Source of the DNA: Fusicatenibacter sp.
Lineage (GTDB): Bacteria; Bacillota; Clostridia; Lachnospirales; Lachnospiraceae
Assembly: GCA_022766945.1 (NCBI GenBank)
Contig: JALEOU010000114.1
Location: 1-39,153, forward strand
DNA length: 39,153 nucleotides
Reading direction: 5' to 3'
The notes under the pieces are model-generated. The model searched no databases, had not been told where the DNA came from, and saw only the letters and a list, made by a program, of their open reading frames with translations. Of the stretch, positions 33,420 to 39,153 are shown in pieces. The first letter of the stretch is position 1. The number at the start of each line of letters is the position of its first letter. Both the position numbers and the translations under genes were made by a program.

Positions 33420-33467
33420 GTCAACACAAAGAGGTATCCGAAAAAACGGATACCTCTTTGTGTTGAC
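33420..33467. other. 21-bp perfect hairpin downstream of the CmpB-like gene
   Basis: Bases 33420-33440 are exactly complementary to 33447-33467, with a loop of AAAAAA. Arms begin GTCAACACAAAGAGG and end CCTCTTTGTGTTGAC. No U tract follows, so it is not a typical intrinsic terminator, although its position 36 bases after a stop codon would suit one. It could be a dispersed element or an mRNA 3'-end stabiliser. Confidence 0.75.
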
Positions 33468-33568
33468 CACAATATATCATATTTCCGGAAAATGTCAGAC
33501 TTTTTTGAAAGACAAAAGCAGGAAAAGTTCTGGAAAGTTTGCAAAAAACACCTTGTGTCGGGCCGGCG

Positions 33569-33596
33569 TTGAGATTAAAATATAGAATGATACAAT
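33569..33596 (+). promoter_or_regulatory. Probable fbp promoter
   Basis: TTGAGA (33569-33574), 16 bases, TACAAT (33591-33596), about 84 bases before the fbp start. The stretch 33468-33568 shows no gene. Confidence 0.55.
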
Positions 33597-33679
33597 CAAA
33601 CGTGGATATGTTTTTGGGGTGAGGGTGAAAAGGGAACTTTATTGATTGAGTGATTTCGAAAACAGGAAAGGGGGAACTT

Positions 33680-35629
33680 ATGATAAAAGAAGAAAAGAAT
33701 TATCTGGAGTATCTTGCGGAATTATATCCGACGATTGAGAAAGCGGCTACGGAGATCATTAATCTGCAGTCGATCATCAACCTGCCAAAGGGGACAGAGC
33801 ATTTTTTGTCGGATATCCATGGGGAATACGAGGCATTTTCCCATGTGCTTCGAAACGGTTCCGGTGCGGTCAGAAAGAAGATTGATGATGTTTTTGGCCA
33901 TACGCTGGGGATCGCAGACAAGCGGGCACTGGCCACACTGATTTATTATCCCACGGAAAAACTGGAAGAAATCAAAAAGCAGCATCAGGATACAGAGGAC
34001 TGGTATAAAGTTATGCTGTACCGCCTGATCGATATCTGTAAAGTGGTATCTTCTAAGTATACACGTTCCAAAGTGCGCAAAGCGCTGCCGGCTGATTACG
34101 CCTATGTGATTGAGGAACTGATTACAGAGAAACCGGAAGTGCTTGACAAAGAAGCATATTATGAAACGATTATTCAGACGATTCTGGAAATCGGGAGTGC
34201 GGAAAATTTTATCATTGCAATGGCGGAACTGATTCAGAGAATGGTTGTGGACCACCTTCATATTATCGGTGATATATTTGATCGGGGCAGAGAGCCGTAC
34301 AAGATTATGGACTGTTTGCTGAATTACCATTCTGTGGATGTGCAGTGGGGAAACCATGATGTACTGTGGATGGGTGCGGCAGCCGGACAGATGGCATGTA
34401 TCGCCAATGTGATCCGGATCTGCCTTCATTACGGGAATCTGGATGTGCTGGAAGACGGTTATGGAATCAATATGCTTCCGTTGGCTACGTTCGCGCTGGA
34501 GACTTATCATAGAGACCCATGTACCTGCTTTATCGCAAAAGGCATGGAAGATGAGCAGAGCCAGGAGGCAATGCTGGAGCGAAGAATGCACAAAGCCATT
34601 ACGCTGATCCAGCTGAAACTGGAGGATCAGCTGATCCGCGAGAATCCGGAATATGGTATGGAGAACCGGCTGCTTCTGGACAAGATCGATTATGAGCACA
34701 AGACCATAGAAATCGATGGGGCTGTTTATGAACTGCGTGACACCGATTTTCCGACTGTGGATCGCGAGCATCCCAATGTGCTCACTGAGCAGGAAAAGGA
34801 AGTCATGGAAAAACTAAGCGCTGCTTTCCGGAAAAGTGAAAAACTTCAGAAACATGTCGATTTCCTGCAGAAACAGGGAAGCCTCTATAAAGTATACAAT
34901 GGAAATCTGCTGTATCACGGATGTATGCCCATGAATGAGGACGGGACCTTAAAAACGGTGATGGTGGATGGAAAACCATATCAGGGGAAAGCACTGTACG
35001 ATGTTTTGGAATATCATGTCAGACGTGCCTTTTTCGATCGTGATCCCGTGATGCGGGAAAAGGGACGGAATACTTTCTGGTTTTTGTGGACGGCACCGGG
35101 TTCTCCGCTGTATGGCCGCGACAAAATGACCACCTTTGAGCGGTATCTGATTGCGGACAAAGCAACGTGGAAGGAGACAAAAAATGCTTATTACCGTCTG
35201 ATAGAACAGGAAGCCACCGCAGATATGATTCTGGAAGAGTTCGGTCTTTCCGGTGAAAATGTGCATATTATTAACGGACATGTTCCGGTTCACCAAAGCG
35301 CCGGTGAAAGCCCTGTCAAATGCAACGGCAAAGTGCTGATTATTGATGGAGGTTTCTGCAAAGCGTACCATAAAGAAACCGGTATCGCTGGCTATACGCT
35401 GATCTATAATTCCTACGGACTTACATTGACTGCTCATGAGCCTTTTGAATCTACAGAGAAAGCGATTCATGAAGAGACGGACATTGTTTCCAGACAGGTT
35501 GCTGTGCGTCTCAGCCAGAAACGCCAGCTGGTAGGAGACACCGACAATGGAAGACGGATTCGTCAGAGAATTGCAGAACTGAAAGAGCTGATTGAGGCGT
35601 ACCGTACCGGAGAGATTAAAGAGAGATAG
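33680..35629 (+). CDS. fbp: Class III fructose-1,6-bisphosphatase
   Basis: 649 residues, the size of the Firmicute FBPase III family. It is a calcineurin-like metallophosphatase: SDIHGEY (Asp45, His47), GDIFDRG (Asp198 region) and GNHD (224-227) supply the metal ligands; NGHVPVHQSAGESP and IDGGFCKAYHKETG follow in the C-terminal half. It hydrolyses fructose 1,6-bisphosphate to fructose 6-phosphate for gluconeogenesis, useful when growing on rhamnose or uronates. ATG 33680 is chosen because AAAGGGGG lies 5 bases upstream; the frame's 10 extra codons from 33650 have no ribosome site. Confidence 0.95.
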   Translation: MIKEEKNYLEYLAELYPTIEKAATEIINLQSIINLPKGTEHFLSDIHGEYEAFSHVLRNGSGAVRKKIDDVFGHTLGIADKRALATLIYYPTEKLEEIKKQHQDTEDWYKVMLYRLIDICKVVSSKYTRSKVRKALPADYAYVIEELITEKPEVLDKEAYYETIIQTILEIGSAENFIIAMAELIQRMVVDHLHIIGDIFDRGREPYKIMDCLLNYHSVDVQWGNHDVLWMGAAAGQMACIANVIRICLHYGNLDVLEDGYGINMLPLATFALETYHRDPCTCFIAKGMEDEQSQEAMLERRMHKAITLIQLKLEDQLIRENPEYGMENRLLLDKIDYEHKTIEIDGAVYELRDTDFPTVDREHPNVLTEQEKEVMEKLSAAFRKSEKLQKHVDFLQKQGSLYKVYNGNLLYHGCMPMNEDGTLKTVMVDGKPYQGKALYDVLEYHVRRAFFDRDPVMREKGRNTFWFLWTAPGSPLYGRDKMTTFERYLIADKATWKETKNAYYRLIEQEATADMILEEFGLSGENVHIINGHVPVHQSAGESPVKCNGKVLIIDGGFCKAYHKETGIAGYTLIYNSYGLTLTAHEPFESTEKAIHEETDIVSRQVAVRLSQKRQLVGDTDNGRRIRQRIAELKELIEAYRTGEIKER

Positions 35630-35646
35630 TGTGAATTTTAACGTCG

Positions 35647-35673
35647 CAGCCCGGGGGATTTACCTCTGGGCTG
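35647..35673 (+). other. Hairpin after fbp
   Basis: CAGCCC (35647-35652) pairs with GGGCTG (35668-35673), with an inner GGGG/CCTC pairing. It is GC-rich but followed by no U tract, so it may be a weak or factor-dependent terminator. The region from there to 35767 shows no gene. Confidence 0.45.
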
Positions 35674-35767
35674 TACGATTGCAGAAAAGCAGTAAAGATG
35701 CAGTTAGAAAGCAATTCTGAACAATAAGTGAAACACAGCGTCCGTTGGAACAAGGTTGATTTCCCTC

Positions 35768-35796
35768 TTTTCAATTAACCAATGCAATGGTATAAT
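35768..35796 (+). promoter_or_regulatory. Probable promoter of the ywlC-rpiB-upp cluster
   Basis: TTTTCA (35768-35773), 17 bases, TATAAT (35791-35796), about 84 bases before the Sua5/YwlC start. A perfect -10 with a four-of-six -35. Confidence 0.6.
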
Positions 35797-35879
35797 CGGA
35801 ATAGTGAACTGGAATCCGGATGAGCAATCACAGATTTTACGTTCAGAGATTCCATAGTAGAAAGAAGAAGGAATGAACC

Positions 35880-36929
35880 ATGAAGGCATGGATTGCCAAG
35901 ATGACAGAAGAGCAGATAGATTATCAGGCTGTGGAAAAGGCCGGAAAAATGCTTCTGGAAGGCCAGCTGGTGGCATTTCCGACAGAGACCGTGTATGGCC
36001 TTGGAGGAAATGCGCTGGATGCAGAGGCATCCAGGAAGATTTATGCTGCCAAAGGGCGTCCGTCGGATAATCCCCTGATCGTTCACATCGGCAGGATGGA
36101 AGATCTGGAAAGGATCGCAAAGGAGATTCCGCCGTCTGCCCGTGCTCTGGCGGATGCATTCTGGCCGGGGCCTCTTACGATGATTTTTCCGAAAACAGAT
36201 GCGGTGCCGTTCGAGACGACAGGCGGTCTTGACAGTGTTGCAGTGCGTTTCCCAAGCCATAAGGTGGCGAATGCACTGATTCTGGCAGCGGGAGGATTTG
36301 TGGCGGCACCAAGTGCCAATACCTCGGGAAGGCCAAGCCCGACAACGGCGGAGCATGTGATCGAAGATCTGGGAGACAAGATTCCATGCATCCTTGACGG
36401 CGGCATGGTACAGATTGGTCTGGAGTCTACGATTGTTGACTTTACCGAGAAAATTCCCACGATCCTGCGGCCTGGTTATTACAATCAGGAAATGATGGAA
36501 GCTGTGATTGGACTTATGAGAATGGATCCGGGAATTCAAAACGAATCGGAACATGTACGGCCTAAAGCTCCCGGTATGAGATACAGGCATTATGCTCCGA
36601 AAGCGGAGCTGACGATTGTTCAGGGAAACACAGCGCATGTGATCGAAAAGATAAATGATCTGGCGCAAAAAAACTGTGCTCTGGGGAAAAAAGTTGGAAT
36701 CATCTGTACAGATGAGACTGCGGAAAGATATCCGATGGGCGATGTGAAAAGTATTGGAATGCGATCCGATGAAGAGACGATAGCACGTCATCTCTTTGGC
36801 ATTCTGAGGCAGTTTGATGATGACCAGGCGGATGTGATATACTCAGAGGCGTTTGATACACCGCGCATGGGACAGGCAATTATGAACCGTCTGCTCAAAG
36901 CAGCCGGGCATAAAGTGTTAGAGGTATAG
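35880..36929 (+). CDS. ywlC: L-threonylcarbamoyladenylate synthase (Sua5/YwlC)
   Basis: 349 residues, two domains. The N-terminal YrdC domain (about 12-205) has PTETVYGLGGNA, the substrate-binding KGRPSDNPL (58-66), FWPGPLTMI and APSANTSGRPSPTTAEHV; the C-terminal Sua5 domain (about 230-349) opens with the linker APGMRYRHYAPKAE. It makes threonylcarbamoyl-AMP from Thr, bicarbonate and ATP, the first step of t6A37 tRNA modification. AAGAAGGA is 8 bases before the ATG. It is followed 2 bases later by the phosphatase-like gene, the same order as ywlC-(ywlD)-ywlE-ywlF in B. subtilis. Confidence 0.94.
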   Translation: MKAWIAKMTEEQIDYQAVEKAGKMLLEGQLVAFPTETVYGLGGNALDAEASRKIYAAKGRPSDNPLIVHIGRMEDLERIAKEIPPSARALADAFWPGPLTMIFPKTDAVPFETTGGLDSVAVRFPSHKVANALILAAGGFVAAPSANTSGRPSPTTAEHVIEDLGDKIPCILDGGMVQIGLESTIVDFTEKIPTILRPGYYNQEMMEAVIGLMRMDPGIQNESEHVRPKAPGMRYRHYAPKAELTIVQGNTAHVIEKINDLAQKNCALGKKVGIICTDETAERYPMGDVKSIGMRSDEETIARHLFGILRQFDDDQADVIYSEAFDTPRMGQAIMNRLLKAAGHKVLEV

Positions 36930-36931
36930 AT

Positions 36932-37402
36932 GTGAAACAATATGAAAGAATAATATTTGTGGATGCAGATGATACGTCGCGTGCACCGATGGCAAAAGCA
37001 ATCCTGCAGAAAAAGACACTTCCCTGGCCGATGGAAATAATATCCCGCGGCCTTGTGGTGTTATTTCCTCAGCCGGTGAATCAGAAAGTGGAAGCTGTTC
37101 TGGTGCGAAATGGCTGCACGGCGAAAGACCATGTAACCGTACCGCTTTCCGACGAGGATATCAATGAGAAAACATTGATTCTCACCATGGAGGAGAGCCA
37201 GAGAATCCGTATTCTGGAGCAATATCAGCAGGTACCGCATCTGGCGACGATCGCGGGATATCTTCGGATTAACGGTGATATTCCTGCTCTCTACGGGGAA
37301 CCTCTGCCGGAGTACGGTAAATGCTATGAGGTGCTGGACGCGCTGATCACGATGCTGATAAAACAACTGGCGGAAGAAGCAAAGGAGGAGAATGAGAAAT
37401 GA
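36932..37402 (+). CDS. Low-molecular-weight protein-tyrosine phosphatase homologue lacking catalytic residues
   Basis: 156 residues, aligning with the LMW-PTP fold and in the position of ywlE (arginine phosphatase). The phosphate loop, normally Cys-x5-Arg-Ser/Thr, here reads VDADDTSRAPMA: Asp11 stands at the nucleophilic Cys and Arg17 is kept. The distal loop that normally carries the general acid as Asp-Pro-Tyr/Phe-Gly reads DIPALYGEPLPEY, with Ala119-Leu120 in place of Asp-Pro. It should therefore be unable to form the phosphocysteine intermediate. It starts at GTG 36932 with AGAGG 7 bases upstream. It overlaps rpiB by four bases. A binding or scaffold role is possible. Confidence 0.82.
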   Translation: MKQYERIIFVDADDTSRAPMAKAILQKKTLPWPMEIISRGLVVLFPQPVNQKVEAVLVRNGCTAKDHVTVPLSDEDINEKTLILTMEESQRIRILEQYQQVPHLATIAGYLRINGDIPALYGEPLPEYGKCYEVLDALITMLIKQLAEEAKEENEK

Positions 37403-37833
37403 TAGCTTTGGGATGTGACCATGGCGGTTACGAGCTGATGCAGGAGGTAAAAGCTTATCTGGATAAAAAGGGAATCGCCTATCAGGATTTTGGATGTTAC
37501 AGTACACAGGCGGTGGACTATCCGGTGTATGCGAGAAAAGTTGGAGACGCTATTTTAAGCGGTGCATGTGAGAAAGGAATCCTGATCTGCGGAACCGGAA
37601 TCGGAATCTCCATCGCTGCAAACAAAATGCCGGGAATTCGTGCGGCACTTTGCACCGATTGTTTTTGTGCGGAGGCGACCAGACTTCACAATGATGCCAA
37701 TGTACTGGCAATGGGTGGCCGTGTGGTAGGGCCTGGCCTTGCAATCAAGATTGTGGAAACATTTCTTAACACTCCGTTTTCCGGTGAAGAGCGCCACGCG
37801 CGCAGAATTCATCTGATTGAGAACGAAGAATAA
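37399..37833 (+). CDS. rpiB: Ribose-5-phosphate isomerase B (RpiB)
   Basis: 144 residues, the family's length. GCDHGGYELM (Asp7, His8) binds phosphate, ICGTGIGISIAANK contains catalytic Cys64, and TRLHNDANVLAMGGRV follows with His97. It interconverts ribose 5-phosphate and ribulose 5-phosphate; close homologues can act on allose 6-phosphate. The ATG overlaps the stop of the preceding gene (ATGA). It feeds ribose phosphate toward PRPP, which the neighbouring upp enzyme uses. Confidence 0.94.
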   Translation: MIALGCDHGGYELMQEVKAYLDKKGIAYQDFGCYSTQAVDYPVYARKVGDAILSGACEKGILICGTGIGISIAANKMPGIRAALCTDCFCAEATRLHNDANVLAMGGRVVGPGLAIKIVETFLNTPFSGEERHARRIHLIENEE

Positions 37834-37865
37834 ATATCAGGAATGGGAGGACATAGGAGGAAGCT

Positions 37866-38495
37866 ATGGCAAAAACAGTTGTGATGGATCATCCGCTGAT
37901 TCAGCATAAAATTGGAATCATTCGAAAAAAAGACACCAGTTCCAAAGAATTCCGTGAAATGATCAGTGAGATCGCCATGCTGATGTGTTATGAGGCAACG
38001 AGGGAACTGCCTCTTTGCGATGTGGAAATCGAGACACCGATCTGCGGAACCACAGTGAAAGAGTTAGCCGGGAAAAAGATGGCGGTTGTTCCCATTCTCC
38101 GTGCCGGTCTTGGAATGGTAGAAGGGATGCTGACGATGATTCCTGCTGCAAAGGTGGGACATATCGGTCTGTATCGGGATCCGAAGACACTGGAACCGGT
38201 GGAGTATTATTGTAAATTGCCTTCCGATATAGCGAGCAGAGAAGTTTTTGTGACGGATCCGATGCTGGCTACAGGCGGTTCTGCTTCGGCAGCAATTACC
38301 ATGCTCAAGGCAAAAGGAGCGAAGAAGATTCATTTCATGTGCATTATTGCCGCGCCGGAAGGAATCAGAAAAATGCACGAGGAACATCCGGATGTGGATC
38401 TGTTCATCGGTGCGCTGGACGATCATCTCAATGACCACGGATACATTGTGCCTGGTCTTGGGGACGCAGGAGATCGGATTTTCGGAACAAAATAA
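37866..38495 (+). CDS. upp: Uracil phosphoribosyltransferase (Upp)
   Basis: 209 residues, identical in length to B. subtilis Upp. The PRPP-binding loop [14 protein letters not shown], the [11 protein letters not shown] block and the C-terminal uracil-binding [17 protein letters not shown] are present. It salvages uracil to UMP. The ATG follows AGGAGGAAGCT. It confers sensitivity to 5-fluorouracil in bacteria generally. It is 32 bases after rpiB and 22 bases before the dCMP deaminase, so it is probably one pyrimidine-salvage segment of the operon. Confidence 0.96.
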   Translation: MAKTVVMDHPLIQHKIGIIRKKDTSSKEFREMISEIAMLMCYEATRELPLCDVEIETPICGTTVKELAGKKMAVVPILRAGLGMVEGMLTMIPAAKVGHIGLYRDPKTLEPVEYYCKLPSDIASREVFVTDPMLATGGSASAAITMLKAKGAKKIHFMCIIAAPEGIRKMHEEHPDVDLFIGALDDHLNDHGYIVPGLGDAGDRIFGTK

Positions 38496-38517
38496 TCAGG
38501 AATTGCGGGTGTTGTAT

Positions 38518-39006
38518 ATGAGTAATAAAAGAGGGGATTACATTACCTGGGACGAATACTTTATGGGGGTTGCGAAACTGTCCGGTATGCGTTCCAAAGA
38601 TCCGCATACACAGGTGGGAGCCTGTATTGTCAGTGCGGATAATAAGATTTTGTCCATGGGATATAACGGATTCCCGATGGGATGCTCGGATGATGAGTTC
38701 CCGTGGAATCGGGAAAGTGAAAATCCGCTGGACAGCAAGTATCTGTACAGTACGCACAGTGAGTTGAATGCGATTCTGAATTACCGGGGCGGAAGTCTGG
38801 AAGGAGCAAAGATCTATGTTTCCCTCTTTCCATGTAATGAATGTGCCAAGGCAATCATTCAGTCAGGAATCAAAACAGTGATTTACGACTGTGACAAATA
38901 TGCGGATACACCGTCTGTCATCGCTTCCAAGCGGATGATGGATGCGGCCGGTGTGCGGTATTATCAGTATCAGCATACGAACCGCAAAATAGAAATAACA
39001 TTATAA
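38518..39006 (+). CDS. Deoxycytidylate (dCMP) deaminase
   Basis: 162 residues. It is a zinc-dependent cytidine-deaminase-fold enzyme: His80 and Glu82 in THSELNAILN, then Cys106 and Cys109 in LFPCNECAKAIIQSG. The RSKDPHTQVGACIV and GYNGFPMGCSDDEFPW segments place it with dCMP deaminases that make dUMP for dTMP synthesis, rather than with short cytidine deaminases. The usual His-Ala-Glu is His-Ser-Glu, a conservative change. The ATG at 38518 has only a weak AGGA 16 bases away; TTG 38512 or GTG 38509 may be the real start. Confidence 0.9.
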   Translation: MSNKRGDYITWDEYFMGVAKLSGMRSKDPHTQVGACIVSADNKILSMGYNGFPMGCSDDEFPWNRESENPLDSKYLYSTHSELNAILNYRGGSLEGAKIYVSLFPCNECAKAIIQSGIKTVIYDCDKYADTPSVIASKRMMDAAGVRYYQYQHTNRKIEITL

Positions 39007-39153
39007 CAGGAGAATAGTGTGAAAGAAAGTAGAGGACAACCATAAATGGGCGTACTTTACTAAGCTGTCTTAATCAGGCAACTTTTTAAACATTATATAT
39101 AGTGAATTAGATCAAGAAGCTAATGGTTCATCAGGAGGAAGTAATCCTTCTCG
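39007..39153. other. Window end, no assigned gene
   Basis: AT content rises after about 39050. A plus-strand frame with no start codon in sight reads SELDQEANGSSGGSNPS to the edge, while the minus strand has a short frame ending near 39113. Either could be the edge of a gene continuing outside; neither can be named. No terminator is visible after the dCMP deaminase. Confidence 0.3.

Noticed and set aside
33420-33467. CRISPR repeat unit
   Set aside because: It is a single palindrome with no repeated spacers; no array was seen anywhere in the window.
33722-34771. Minus-strand open frame of 349 codons inside fbp
   Set aside because: It is rich in Cys, His and Ile in a pattern typical of antisense translation; fbp on the plus strand has intact metal motifs.
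35647-35673. GC-rich hairpin after fbp as an intrinsic terminator
   Set aside because: No U tract follows, so I list it only as a hairpin.

Overview
The window looks like chromosomal DNA from a low-to-mid GC anaerobic Firmicute, most likely a gut Lachnospiraceae (Clostridia). The reasons are the ireB-ruvX-DUF1292 cassette, a FabK-type fatty-acid operon ending in a fused AccD-AccA gene, a class III fructose-1,6-bisphosphatase, the ywlC/ywlE/rpiB/upp neighbourhood, and rhamnose and glucuronate operons. This is inference from gene content; no rRNA or tRNA is present to place it. No CRISPR array, insertion sequence or prophage was seen.

Layout. (1) 1-5295, plus strand: the end of ireB, then ruvX, a DUF1292 gene, RNase J, a YlbF-family gene, a short MltG-like membrane protein, trmR and a U32 peptidase-family tRNA hydroxylase, closed by a perfect bidirectional hairpin. 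Most of it follows the Bacillus yrzL-yrrK-yrzB-yrrL-yrrM-yrrO order. (2) 5291-7980, minus strand: the TldE/TldD protease pair. (3) 8060-17832, plus strand: a complete type II fatty-acid operon, fabH-acpP-fabK-fabD-fabG-fabF-accB-fabZ-accC-accDA. It has a near-consensus promoter overlapped by a palindrome of FabT type. (4) 18010-24060: a DUF362 gene, an AraC regulator, the stump of what looks like a family 2 glycosidase, and rhaB-rhaA-rhaD. (5) 24067-25582, minus strand: a CNNM/CorC-type membrane protein behind a roughly 220-nt leader with a strong intrinsic terminator, laid out like a riboswitch. (6) 25654-26313: degraded remains of a beta-helix carbohydrate-active protein. (7) 26400-30670, minus strand: uxuA-uxuB-uxaC for glucuronate catabolism. 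(8) 30671-33670: an A-rich accessory stretch with a 54-residue orphan peptide, a second AraC regulator, a conserved small protein and a CmpB-like membrane protein. (9) 33680-39006, plus strand: fbp, a Sua5/YwlC enzyme, a low-molecular-weight phosphatase homologue that has lost its catalytic residues, rpiB, upp and a dCMP deaminase.

How it fits together. The first block is core RNA metabolism and tRNA wobble modification. The fatty-acid operon makes malonyl-CoA, loads ACP and runs a full elongation cycle. The rhamnose and uronate operons feed lactaldehyde plus DHAP, and 2-keto-3-deoxygluconate. Beside each of them lies a decayed carbohydrate-active gene, suggesting that the strain lost local depolymerising enzymes but kept monosaccharide catabolism.

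Items most worth a second look: the regulated leader of the CorC-type gene (25324-25582); a palindromic repeat present in two degenerate copies (8132-8182 and 31333-31366); the FabT-type operator with no FabT gene beside it; the phosphatase homologue with Asp in place of its nucleophilic Cys; the 54-residue peptide gene; and a 21-bp perfect hairpin at 33420-33467.
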